Source of the DNA: Roseovarius faecimaris
GTDB taxonomy: Bacteria > Pseudomonadota > Alphaproteobacteria > Rhodobacterales > Rhodobacteraceae
Length of the DNA stretch: 64,000 nucleotides
Reading direction: 5' to 3'
Assembly: GCF_009762325.1 (NCBI RefSeq)
Contig: NZ_CP034347.1
Coordinates: forward strand, 1-64,000
Part shown: positions 1-7,537 of the stretch, one piece after another
Layout: each line of letters opens with the position of its first letter
Position numbering within the stretch: the stretch's first letter is position 1
The notes under the pieces: generated by a model
Databases searched by the model: none
Told to the model about the DNA's origin: nothing
The model's input: only the letters and a program-made list of their open reading frames with translations
Program-made: the position numbers and the translations under genes

Positions 1-398
1 ACGTGCAGTTCTTCCCCGGGCATGGTCGTGCCCAGGCCGATATGCCCGTTATTCTGAATGAACAGTGCGCTGGACACGCCATTTGGTGCGATGACAAACG
101 GAAACACGCCATTGGTTTCGTCCCTGATCGAGAACCCCTGCTCCACGCCTGAAAGCTGATCGTCGACCGAAACTGTCCAGGTCGTGTGGTTAGCCTCTCC
201 GTCAAAGAACTGGATCTCGGGTGACAAGCTCTTGATCCGGATATCCGTGTTGCCGAAGTTTTCCCCATTCACGCAGTCGCCCGATCCGACACACAGGTTG
301 GCTTCGACGATCAGATCGTCCGAGATGACCTGATCCGCCAGGGCCGGCGCAGCGAGGCCCAGTGTCAGAAGTGCCGTGTGGAGTGCCGTGGTTTTCAT
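1..398 (-). CDS. Secreted fibre-like protein, paralogue 1 (3' end outside window)
   Basis: Only the N-terminal ~132 residues are in the window; the gene runs off position 1. It starts at ATG 398 with GGGG about 9 nt upstream. It has a Sec signal peptide (MKTTALHTALL... ending ALA-D) and then the opening shared by the next genes: DQVISDDLIVEANLCVG, a short Cys-containing segment, and the body motif GLGTTMPGEELHV. That motif (G-x-G-T-x-x-P-x-x-x-L-H-V) is typical of trimeric fibre proteins that carry C-terminal chaperone domains. The C-terminal module is not visible, so it cannot be assigned to either sub-type. Exported by Sec; final location unknown. Confidence 0.85.
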   Translation of the reverse strand, partial: MKTTALHTALLTLGLAAPALADQVISDDLIVEANLCVGSGDCVNGENFGNTDIRIKSLSPEIQFFDGEANHTTWTVSVDDQLSGVEQGFSIRDETNGVFPFVIAPNGVSSALFIQNNGHIGLGTTMPGEELH

Positions 399-448
399 GT
401 CATTTATCCCCATCATCATTTTGAAAATAAAAGAAAATCTCAAGCTAC

Positions 449-478
449 GCAGCCCCTTTTGCAAGCGAAGGCGGCTGC
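449..478 (-). terminator. Possible intrinsic terminator between fibre genes
   Basis: On the minus strand GCAGCC-g-CCTT pairs with AAGG-GGCTGC (one bulged G, 9-nt loop). About 9 nt later comes a T-rich stretch (421-440). It would end or attenuate transcription from the fibre gene at 542-1804 before the next paralogue. The T-tract is separated from the stem, so this is a weak call. Confidence 0.35.
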
Positions 479-541
479 GCTCTCATCTCAACTCTGGTTA
501 CCGGGAGCGGTGCCCGGCGGGTGGTTCCGTAAGCGGCGGGA

Positions 542-1804
542 TCAGTCGGCAAACTGGTCTTCCAGCGCGGCAAAGCGGCGCTTGAGGGCGTCCAGCTCGG
601 CCTTCAAAGCCCTGGTTTCAATTCCGGCCTCCTCCGCCTGGGTCCGCAGCGCCGCGTTTTCACTGGCCAGCGCCTGAATGGCCGCCAGTGCGACGCCCGA
701 GGTGTCGAGCGAGGAAATCCCTGTCTCACTTGCACCGACGTCAAAGGCCGCATGGAAATCCTGCGCCATCGGGCCGATATGGCGGATGCCCAAGGCCGCA
801 TTGTCCTTGTACATCCAGCTTGAGACGGGCAATTCGGCCACTTTCTGAAGGATCGCGGCAGGGTCCACCGGCTCAATCGCCATTTTCTTGTGCTTGTCGG
901 AGTTCTGCGTCAGCGCCCCTTCGATGGTCATGTCACCGGCAGGGGTCAGGATCATCTCGATCTCGCCGGGGCCCCCGGGGGCGGTGGTGACGCGGAACGT
1001 GCCGTTCTGGTTCTGGAAGTTCCACTTGCGGCCGGTGTTGGGCGCATCGGCAATCGAGGTGTCCTCCAGCGTGAAAAACGTGATCCCGTTATTGCGCAGG
1101 GTCATCTGGCCAAGTGTGCCCGCGCTGGTCTCTTCGATCAGGATCGCGCCCTGGCCGGTGTTGTCCCACACATGCAGGCCGGTTGAGGGGGTGGTGGTGC
1201 CCATGCCGACCGTGCCGGTCGCGTCGATGTGAAACGCCCCGGGATCGGCGCCGTTCTCGATGGTAAAGGGCACGACGCTGAAGGGGTTGCCCACATCGAC
1301 GATCTGAAAGCCGCTATTGCCGACGCTCATGTCCCAGGTGTGGTGACCCAGTCCGCCGGATGTGTCCTGTTCCAACCGCAGCGCGGGATGGGCCGAGCGG
1401 ACCACATGCAGTTCGGCTTGCGCCATGCTGGTGCCAAAGCCGATATCGCCATTATTTTCCATGACGAATGAACTGGTAGGGGGTTGGCCCTGGATAATAA
1501 AGGGTGTTGTTGTGCCACCGGTTCTTGTCGAATCGAGTGAGAAATTCCTTGCCCCGCCATTCGTCGCGGATCCACTAAGCTCCCAGTCGATGAATGTGCT
1601 GTTGGAACTGTTGAAATGGATCTTGGGGACACCCGCCCGCAACACGATACCATTGAGGTTCAGGTCGGCATCGCCCGTGGCACAGTCAAGGCCGACGCAC
1701 ATGTTGCCGGTCACCACCAAGTTATCGTTGATCAACTGTTCCGCCATAGCGGTGCTGCACAAAGCCACCGCGATTGCGCTGGCGGATAGGAAAAGGGGTT
1801 TCAT
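542..1804 (-). CDS. Secreted fibre-like protein with C-terminal S74 chaperone/autoprotease domain (paralogue 2)
   Basis: 420 residues from ATG 1804, chosen because AGGAG lies 8 nt upstream and the protein then opens with a clean signal peptide (MKPLFLSASAIAVALC...AMA-E). The body has the G-[FM]-G-T...LHV repeats (GFGTSMAQAELHV, GMGTTTPSTGLHV) and long stretches nearly identical to its neighbours. The last ~110 residues are a peptidase S74 / intramolecular chaperone domain as in phage tailspikes: NSDKHKKMAIEPVD, then SSWMYKD, GIRHIGPMAQDF and GISSLDTSGVALAAIQAL, followed by a coiled coil. The Ser and Lys of SDKHKK are five residues apart, as in the known Ser-Lys cleavage dyad, so self-cleavage after trimer folding is expected. 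Part of a minus-strand tandem array. Confidence 0.88.
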   Translation of the reverse strand: MKPLFLSASAIAVALCSTAMAEQLINDNLVVTGNMCVGLDCATGDADLNLNGIVLRAGVPKIHFNSSNSTFIDWELSGSATNGGARNFSLDSTRTGGTTTPFIIQGQPPTSSFVMENNGDIGFGTSMAQAELHVVRSAHPALRLEQDTSGGLGHHTWDMSVGNSGFQIVDVGNPFSVVPFTIENGADPGAFHIDATGTVGMGTTTPSTGLHVWDNTGQGAILIEETSAGTLGQMTLRNNGITFFTLEDTSIADAPNTGRKWNFQNQNGTFRVTTAPGGPGEIEMILTPAGDMTIEGALTQNSDKHKKMAIEPVDPAAILQKVAELPVSSWMYKDNAALGIRHIGPMAQDFHAAFDVGASETGISSLDTSGVALAAIQALASENAALRTQAEEAGIETRALKAELDALKRRFAALEDQFAD

Positions 1805-1870
1805 GGCAAGTCTCCTGTGAGTCATTGAGTCATGTGGGGCAGCTTAGGATATGGGTTGGGTGGCGGTGGC

Positions 1871-3070
1871 TCATTGCGCCTCGATCAGCTGCGTAAGCAT
1901 CGCTCTGATCTCTGCAACCTCGGTTCCGAGTTGAGCCTTCTCGGCTTCAAGCGCGTCGATCACCTCCTGTTGTTGCGCGATATAGATATGCGCATGCTCC
2001 AGCTCGTTGAGCATGCGCCCGAGCTTGTCGGAGATGTTGATCGGCGCGTTTTCCACCGTCGGGCCGACATTGGGCAAATGGCCCAAAGACCACATGGCTT
2101 CGGCATGTTCTGCGATGGAAGGCAGGTCATACTCGTCACTGAACACCGCATCGCACCCGCCGCCGCAGGTGCCGCCGCCTGTCGTGAGGCTGCCCTTGAT
2201 CGTCATGTCGCCCGCGGGGGTCATGATCATCTCGATCTCGCCGGGTCCGCCCGGGGCGGTGGTGATCCGGAAGGTCCCCGCCTGGTTCTGGAAGTTCCAG
2301 GCGCGCCCGGTGTTGTTGCCTGCAGCAATTGAGGTGTCCTCCAGCGTGAAGAAGGTGATCCCGTTATTGCGCAGGGTCATCTGGCCGAGGGTCCCGGCAG
2401 AGGTTTCCTCGATCAGGATCGCGCCGGTGCCATCGGATTTTTGGACGTGCAGGCCGGTCGAGGGAGTGCCGGTTCCCATGCCGATCGTGCCGCTCGCATC
2501 GATATGGAGCGCCCTTGTCGGCGCGCCGTTCTCGATCGTGAACGGGACGGTGCTGAAGGGTCTGTTCTCGTCGATGATCAGAAAGCCGGAATTGCCGACG
2601 GACAAGTCCCAGGTGTGCGCTTCAAACCCGCCGGAAGTGTCCTGTTCGAGCCGGATGGAGGCATTGACACCGTCGATGATGTGCAGCTCTTGCTCCGGCA
2701 GCGCCGTGCCGAAGCCGATCTGGCCGTCCGCATCTATGTAGAGCCTGTTCTGGGTCAGCCCGTTTTCGATGACCAGCGCCGGAACCAGGAAACTGGGGCC
2801 GGTGAAATCGCGGATCTCGAAATCGCTCTGATTGGTGCCGACGCTCCATTGCCTGTCCGACGAAACCCCGGTATCGACCAGATACAGCGAGGGGTTTCCC
2901 GACTTGGCCAATAGCCCGTTGGCATTGGCGTCGCCCGATGCACATGCGTTTCCCGCACAAAGCCCGCCATCGACGATCACGTCTTCATTGAACACCTGTT
3001 CGGCCAATGCGGGTGGGGCAAGGCCAAGGGCGGTCATGGCTGCAACTGCGACAGGTTTCATCCGGGGCAT
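1871..3070 (-). CDS. Secreted fibre-like protein with Gly/Cys module and coiled-coil tail (paralogue 3)
   Basis: 399 residues from ATG 3070, where AAGGA sits about 8 nt upstream; a second in-frame ATG is at 3061. The signal peptide ends ALA-E. The body is shared with paralogues 2 and 4 (TLGQMTLRNNGITFF, GPGEIEMIMTPAGDMTIKG). The tail differs: there is no S74 domain, but GGGTCGGGCDAVF, then a segment around MWSLGHLPNVGPTVENAPIN, then LGRMLNELEHAHIYI and a coiled coil. The two Cys four apart could form a disulfide or covalent cross-link (inference). It starts 38 nt after the stop of the upstream paralogue, so the two are probably co-transcribed. Confidence 0.85.
   Translation of the reverse strand: MPRMKPVAVAAMTALGLAPPALAEQVFNEDVIVDGGLCAGNACASGDANANGLLAKSGNPSLYLVDTGVSSDRQWSVGTNQSDFEIRDFTGPSFLVPALVIENGLTQNRLYIDADGQIGFGTALPEQELHIIDGVNASIRLEQDTSGGFEAHTWDLSVGNSGFLIIDENRPFSTVPFTIENGAPTRALHIDASGTIGMGTGTPSTGLHVQKSDGTGAILIEETSAGTLGQMTLRNNGITFFTLEDTSIAAGNNTGRAWNFQNQAGTFRITTAPGGPGEIEMIMTPAGDMTIKGSLTTGGGTCGGGCDAVFSDEYDLPSIAEHAEAMWSLGHLPNVGPTVENAPINISDKLGRMLNELEHAHIYIAQQQEVIDALEAEKAQLGTEVAEIRAMLTQLIEAQ
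2145..2302. repeat. Near-identical repeat, copy A (partner at 3371-3528)
   Basis: 158 bases inside paralogue 3 match 3371-3528 in paralogue 4 with a single visible mismatch. It covers the end of the shared body and the start of the Gly/Cys module. Identity falls to roughly 90 percent beyond 2302. The sharp drop suggests recent duplication or gene conversion. Confidence 0.85.
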
Positions 3071-3108
3071 GGGGCGGTCCTTTCGGTTATGACGAGGCAA
3101 TCTGGCGG

Positions 3109-4317
3109 TCACTGGGCGTCCAGCGCGTCGAGCCGGGCGGTGAGAGCGGCGATCTGCTGCTGGTAAAGCGCATCCTGCGCCTCCAGCTGCTCATGCAGCT
3201 GCCCGATATAGATATGCGCGTGCTCCAGCTCGTTGAGCATCCGCCCGAGCTTGTCCGACACGTTGATCGGGGCGTTCTCCACCGTCGGGCCGACATTGGG
3301 CAGGTGTCCCGCCGCCCACATTTGCGCCTGATGCTCGGCAATCGTGGGCAGCTCGTAATCGTCGGAGAAGACCGCATCGCACCCGCCGCCGCAGGTCCCG
3401 CCGCCTGTCGTGAGGCTGCCCTTGATCGTCATGTCGCCCGCGGGGGTCATGATCATCTCGATCTCGCCGGGTCCGCCCGGGGCGGTGGTGATCCGGAAGG
3501 TCCCCGCCTGGTTCTGGAAGTTCCAGGCCCGGCCGGTATTGTCGCCCGCGGCAATCGAGGTGTCCTCCAGCCTGAAAAAGGTGATGCCGTTATTGCGCAG
3601 GGTCATCTGGCCCAGCGTGCCCGCGCTGGTTTCCTCGATCAGGATCGCGCCGGTGCCATCGGATTTCTGGACGTGCAGGCCGGTGGACGGCAGGTCCGTG
3701 CCCATGCCGACAAGGCCTGTGTCGGTCAGAAACACCACATCGTCCGGCGCGCCCGCCGCGATGCCCAGCGGGATCGTGTTTTGGGTGAAATCCTTGAACG
3801 CCAGCAGCACGTCATTGGCGAACACCTCCCAGTTCTGCGGCGGCGCTTCGCCCTGGCCGATCTGATCGAGCCGGATGCCGGGGGTGTCGAGCTTGCGAAT
3901 GTGCAGGTCGCGGAACGGGAACTTCGTGCCCATCCCGAGACTGCCGTCGGGCGCCAGGAACAGGGAATTCGAGGGCGCACCTGCGGAGATTTGCAGCGGG
4001 ATGGAGCCGACATCGATGTCCTGGAGCTGGAAGGTGTCTTCCCCGTTGAACCCGGCGGAGAGGCGCCAGTCGGTCGTGGGCGAGGATGTGGAGGTATCCT
4101 CGAATTCAAGCGCCGGCGTAGAGCCCTTGAATTTTGCATAGCCGCTCGACAAAAGCCCGGCGAAGGGTTCGCCATTCGCGCAGGTTGAGCCCACGCAAAG
4201 CCGCCCCTGCACGATCGCGTCATCGGGCAAGACCTCGTCGGCCTGGGAGGAGAGCGGGGCGCTCAGCGCGAGGGCGGTTGCGAGTATGGCGGAACAAGAG
4301 CGTTGTATCTGGGTCAT
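3109..4317 (-). CDS. Secreted fibre-like protein with Gly/Cys module and coiled-coil tail (paralogue 4)
   Basis: 402 residues from ATG 4317 with AGGA about 8 nt upstream. The signal peptide ends SQA-D. The N-terminal third is diverged (VQGRLCVGSTCANGE, SIPLQISAGAPSNSLFL) and carries three G-M-G-T blocks; the middle and tail are nearly those of paralogue 3, including GGGTCGGGCDAVF and LGRMLNELEHAHIYI, ending in a coiled coil. It is first in the minus-strand run 4317 to 1 and is divergent from the LuxR-type gene, which makes that regulator the obvious candidate controller (inference from position). Confidence 0.85.
   Translation of the reverse strand: MTQIQRSCSAILATALALSAPLSSQADEVLPDDAIVQGRLCVGSTCANGEPFAGLLSSGYAKFKGSTPALEFEDTSTSSPTTDWRLSAGFNGEDTFQLQDIDVGSIPLQISAGAPSNSLFLAPDGSLGMGTKFPFRDLHIRKLDTPGIRLDQIGQGEAPPQNWEVFANDVLLAFKDFTQNTIPLGIAAGAPDDVVFLTDTGLVGMGTDLPSTGLHVQKSDGTGAILIEETSAGTLGQMTLRNNGITFFRLEDTSIAAGDNTGRAWNFQNQAGTFRITTAPGGPGEIEMIMTPAGDMTIKGSLTTGGGTCGGGCDAVFSDDYELPTIAEHQAQMWAAGHLPNVGPTVENAPINVSDKLGRMLNELEHAHIYIGQLHEQLEAQDALYQQQIAALTARLDALDAQ
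3371..3528. repeat. Near-identical repeat, copy B (partner at 2145-2302)
   Basis: Partner of the 158-base tract in paralogue 3, one mismatch (g/c in the Gly/Cys module region). Same orientation, 1226 bases apart, so recombination between copies would delete or fuse fibre genes. Confidence 0.85.
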
Positions 4318-4544
4318 GGGGTCAATCCTGTGAGACTGCGATCACGCCACCGGCACGCGCCGGGCGGGCACGGGGCAGGGACGCAAAAGGTGGGGTTAAG
4401 GCGGGATGCCGGGTGGGTTTCCGGGGGCGCTGCACAATATCCCGGCCAAAACCGGGCAGTTGGAAAATGAAGAGGCAGCAATGACATGGCGATATTGGCT
4501 TGGATACAAAAAGAATTGTGTCATGCCGCGCATTGCGCTTCTAT

Positions 4545-4561
4545 CCCCTTAAAAAGGGGGG
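4545..4561 (+). promoter_or_regulatory. Hairpin overlapping the ribosome-binding site of the LuxR-type gene
   Basis: CCCCTT (4545-4550) is followed closely by AAGGGG (4554-4559). The second arm is the G-rich stretch serving as Shine-Dalgarno for ATG 4570, so the hairpin could mask the ribosome site. The divergent 252-base region upstream (4318-4569) must also hold promoters for both this gene and the fibre genes; it contains a short inverted repeat CCCGG...CCGGG at 4441-4456. Confidence 0.4.
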
Positions 4562-4569
4562 TGCAGGCC

Positions 4570-5319
4570 ATGTCGCTGATGGATGTTGCGGCGGAGCTCG
4601 AACAGGTCGAAACACTTGACGCGCTGTGGCCGCGGATCGTTGCGGCGCTGCGGGACGAAGGGTTTGACTTCGTGATCTACCTGACGGTCGATGCCGATTT
4701 CGGCGCGCCGGTGCTGATGACCACCCATCCCGAGATCCATGATGGCGGCGATCTGGCGGGGGATCCTTTCCTGGAATATTGCTGCCACAGCTATGCGCCG
4801 ACGCTGACCGGGGCGGCGTTCCTGCCGCGCTACGACTACCTGCCCGAGGCGGCGCGCGCCTTTATCCTGCGGGCCGAGCAGCTGGGGTTTACCGCGGGGC
4901 TGGCGATCCCGGTGCGGCTGCAGGGATCGTCCCGGTTCGGCGGGTTCAATATCGGCACCGGTCTGGACGCCGAGACGTTCGAGGCGCGCTATGGCGACGG
5001 GATGTCCCGGCTGCGCACTTTCTGTCTGCTGATGCACCGGCGGCTGGAAGAGCTGCAGGGCAGCGCGCCGATTTTCGAACAGGGGTTCCGGCGGCTGATG
5101 GTCTCGTCCCCCGGCGCGGATTCTGGCGAGGAGTTGCCGGAGCTGACCCCGCGCGAGCGCGAGGTGCTGTTCCTGCTGGCCGGGGGGCTGTCGCGCAAGG
5201 AATGCGCGGCCAGTTGCGGGATCTCCCCGCATACGGTGTCGGACCACACCAAGTCGATCTATCGCAAGCTCGATGTGCGCAACCTGGTCGAGGCCGCACG
5301 GCTGACAAAGCTGATCTGA
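4570..5319 (+). CDS. LuxR-family transcriptional regulator (solo, autoinducer-domain type)
   Basis: 249 residues from ATG 4570; an upstream ATG at 4486 would add 28 residues that do not look like the family. Residues ~10-165 fit the autoinducer-binding domain of LuxR-type regulators (GDPFLEYC resembles the conserved Asp-Pro). The last ~60 residues are a GerE-type helix-turn-helix: LTPREREVLFLLAGGLSRKE, then GISPHTVSDHTKSIYRKLDV. No luxI-like synthase is in the window. The domain has only one Trp (about residue 20), so the two Trp that usually contact acyl-homoserine lactones seem absent; the ligand is uncertain. Divergent from the fibre genes and flanked by them on both sides, hence a likely local regulator. 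Confidence 0.88.
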   Translation: MSLMDVAAELEQVETLDALWPRIVAALRDEGFDFVIYLTVDADFGAPVLMTTHPEIHDGGDLAGDPFLEYCCHSYAPTLTGAAFLPRYDYLPEAARAFILRAEQLGFTAGLAIPVRLQGSSRFGGFNIGTGLDAETFEARYGDGMSRLRTFCLLMHRRLEELQGSAPIFEQGFRRLMVSSPGADSGEELPELTPREREVLFLLAGGLSRKECAASCGISPHTVSDHTKSIYRKLDVRNLVEAARLTKLI

Positions 5320-5381
5320 GCGCCGGCCGGCAGGCCCTCGTGGGCTATATCGCCTGCCGCGATGTCCTCATACGCGTCGGT

Positions 5382-5822
5382 TCACTCGGACTTGCCTTCC
5401 TCTTCCCGCGGGAGATCCTCGGGACGCAGGATCATGCCGCGCTCCACCACGAAAGAGCCGGTGCGGTAGAAGGGGACGTTGATATATTCCTCGGCGGCGT
5501 TGATGTTGTTGCCGCTCTCGGCGCGGTCGGGGTCATAATCGCGGTTCTTCATCTTTTCATCGGTGGCCGCGCGCAGCTCGTAGCGGTAGACGCCGTCGAG
5601 CGGGCTGTCCGCGTCCAGTTGATAGACCGGCGTGCCCTCCTTGGCGGTCACGGTGGTGATATAGCCGTCCGGGTCGGCGACCCGCAGCATGCCATTGCTC
5701 AGCCCGACCCAGTTTTCGAACCAGAGCATGTTGGTGTTGTTCTGCTGGACCGGATCGGCCGCCAGGGCCTGGGTGGCCAGGGCCAGGCCTGCTGCGAATG
5801 TTGTCAGAAAACGTCGTGCCAT
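5382..5822 (-). CDS. Small secreted protein of unknown function
   Basis: 146 residues from ATG 5822, with GGAGG 8 nt upstream. Sec signal peptide (MARRFLTTFAAGLALATQALA-A), then a soluble domain with LWFENWVGLSNGMLRVADPD and YRYELRAATDEK. I do not recognise a family. It lies inside the fibre array on the same strand, just downstream of the strong terminator that follows paralogue 5, so it may have its own promoter. It could be an accessory to the fibre proteins, but only position suggests that. Confidence 0.8.
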   Translation of the reverse strand: MARRFLTTFAAGLALATQALAADPVQQNNTNMLWFENWVGLSNGMLRVADPDGYITTVTAKEGTPVYQLDADSPLDGVYRYELRAATDEKMKNRDYDPDRAESGNNINAAEEYINVPFYRTGSFVVERGMILRPEDLPREEEGKSE

Positions 5823-5892
5823 TTCACGATCCTCCGAACTGCGTTGGGTCTTGAGAAAACCGTTGCACGGGGTACGCAAAAACGCAAACGGA

Positions 5893-5915
5893 CCCGCCCG
5901 GGTTTTCCGGGCGGG
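5893..5915 (-). terminator. Intrinsic terminator after fibre paralogue 5
   Basis: Nine-base perfect arms (CCCGCCCGG / CCGGGCGGG) with a five-base loop; on the minus strand it is followed by a T-rich run (GTTTGCGTTTTTG). It lies 33 bases past the stop at 5949. Confidence 0.75.
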
Positions 5916-5948
5916 CCGATGGGTCTGGCCCGGCGTGGCGGGCTTGCG

Positions 5949-7169
5949 TCAGTCGCGCGCGGTGTCGCTTTCGACGCGGTCGAGCCGGGTCCGCACCGCG
6001 GCAAGTTCGGCCTTCAGCGCGGCGTTCTGCGCCTCGAGCGCCTTGATGGCGGCCAGCGCCACGCCGGAGGTGTCGAGCGAGGAGATGCCCTTGTCCGAGG
6101 CGCCCAAGCCGAAGGCGGCGTGGAAATCCTGCGCCATCGGGCCCATATGGCGGATCCCGAGGTCAGCATTGTCCTTGTACATCCAGCTCGACACCGGCAG
6201 GTCGGCCACTTTCTGCAGGATCTCGTCCGGATCGACCGGCACGATCGCCATCTTGGCGTGTTTGTCGGAGTTCTGCGTCAGCGAGCCCGAGATGGTCATG
6301 TCTCCGGAAATGGTCATGGCCAGCTCGACCCCGGGCCCGGTGGCGTTGGTGAAACGGAACTCGCCCGAGTTGCTCTGGATGTTCCAGGTCTCGCCGCCGG
6401 CACTTTCATCGGCCAGCGTCATGAAGGTGGTGCCGTTGTTGCGCAGCTCCAGAAGGCCGCGGGCGGCGGTGGTGCCGCTGTCTTCCTCGACCAGCACCTT
6501 CGCCGTGCCATTGGTGCGGACCACATGCAGGGCCTCGTCCGGGCTGGTGCCTGCGCCGATCCCCACATCGCCATTGCCGTCGATCACCAGCGACTGGCTC
6601 GGAGCACCGCCGGTGAGGATCCGGAAGGGCAGTGTCGAGCCGCTGGTGACGTCCCGGATGAAGAACCCGGCCTCGTTGCCGGCCACGTCCCAGGTCTGCG
6701 GGCTGAAGCCCGAGGTGCCGTCCTGTTGCAAGCGCACGGCGGGTGTGTCGCCGGTCTTGATGTCGATATCGGTGGCCGGTGTGGCGGTCCCGAGGCCAAG
6801 ATCGCCCTGGCTGTCGATGGTCAGCGCGTTCGAGCGCGCACCGGCGAAGACCCGGAAGACAAAGCGGCCCGCCGTGGCGTCCTCGACGCCGAAATAGCTC
6901 GACCCGCCATTGGCGTTGTCATTGGCATAGAGCCGCCAGTCATTTCTGGGAAAGCCGGCCGCGGTGGAGGTGTCTTCGAAATGAAGGCGCAGGTTGTTTT
7001 CCTGCATTCGGATCGTGTCAGAGCCGAAGGCCGGGGTGGCCGGGCAGTCGAACCCGACGCAGAGCGAACCGTCGACAACGAGGCTCTGGGCCTGCGCTGC
7101 CCCCGCGGCGAGGCCAAGCGCGGCGAGGCCAAGCAGCCCGGCTTTTGCGGTCTTGGTTGAATATGTCAT
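5949..7169 (-). CDS. Secreted fibre-like protein with C-terminal S74 chaperone/autoprotease domain (paralogue 5)
   Basis: 406 residues from ATG 7169 with GGGAG 7 nt upstream. The signal peptide ends AQA-Q. The body has GLGTATPATDIDI and GIGAGTSPDEALHV repeats and a block RGLLELRNNGTTF shared with paralogue 6. The C-terminus is the S74 domain: NSDKHAKMAIVPVD (Ser and Lys five apart), SSWMYKDNADLGIRHMG, PMAQDFHAAFGLG, GISSLDTSGVALAAIKAL, then a coiled coil. About 480 bases of the 3' half (near 6048-6530) are highly similar to 7670-8150 in paralogue 6. It forms a single-gene unit with its own terminator. Confidence 0.88.
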   Translation of the reverse strand: MTYSTKTAKAGLLGLAALGLAAGAAQAQSLVVDGSLCVGFDCPATPAFGSDTIRMQENNLRLHFEDTSTAAGFPRNDWRLYANDNANGGSSYFGVEDATAGRFVFRVFAGARSNALTIDSQGDLGLGTATPATDIDIKTGDTPAVRLQQDGTSGFSPQTWDVAGNEAGFFIRDVTSGSTLPFRILTGGAPSQSLVIDGNGDVGIGAGTSPDEALHVVRTNGTAKVLVEEDSGTTAARGLLELRNNGTTFMTLADESAGGETWNIQSNSGEFRFTNATGPGVELAMTISGDMTISGSLTQNSDKHAKMAIVPVDPDEILQKVADLPVSSWMYKDNADLGIRHMGPMAQDFHAAFGLGASDKGISSLDTSGVALAAIKALEAQNAALKAELAAVRTRLDRVESDTARD

Positions 7170-7480
7170 GTCAATACTCCCAGTCTGACCGGGCGCGTAC
7201 AGGCAAGATGCGGTTGCGCCCATTTTCAAGAGGCAAACACCAGCAGTGGAGCGGCAGGGCTCCAGAACATATGATCCCGCAAGTCAATGCAAACGCGCGT
7301 CAGCAGGAGAGTTCCCAAGGCTGGATTGGATCGGGCCAGAACAGCTGAGGCATGTCGGCACGGCTTTAAACGAATTCCCCAATTCCGATTTTACAACATT
7401 GACCCTGAAAAGTCACGTTTCCCGGCCGGGGCCAGCACATTTGCGCGGTATCCGCCCTGTTTCAGCCCGCGCCGGACACG
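7170..7480. other. Intergenic region between fibre paralogues 5 and 6
   Basis: About 310 bases with no convincing gene. It should contain the promoter of the minus-strand gene starting at 7169. The stretch around 7360-7425 is less GC-rich than its surroundings. No clear -35/-10 pair or operator was found; the terminator of paralogue 6 closes its right side. Confidence 0.5.
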
Positions 7481-7485
7481 AAAAA

Positions 7486-7511
7486 CCCCCGGGGCGGATC
7501 CGCCCCGGGGG
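7486..7511 (-). terminator. Intrinsic terminator after fibre paralogue 6
   Basis: A perfect 26-base palindrome (arms starting CCCCCGGGGCGG) followed on the minus strand by TTTTT (7481-7485). It lies 26 bases past the stop at 7538. Textbook rho-independent terminator. Confidence 0.85.
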
Positions 7512-7537
7512 TCAGCCTGTGAAATCCGGGCGTTTCG

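Noticed and set aside
4779..7160. Plus-strand open frame of 793 codons
   Set aside because: It covers the LuxR-type gene in another frame and runs antisense to a secreted protein and a fibre gene. Its composition is Arg/Gly/Ala-rich with no domain; the true genes have signal peptides and ribosome sites.
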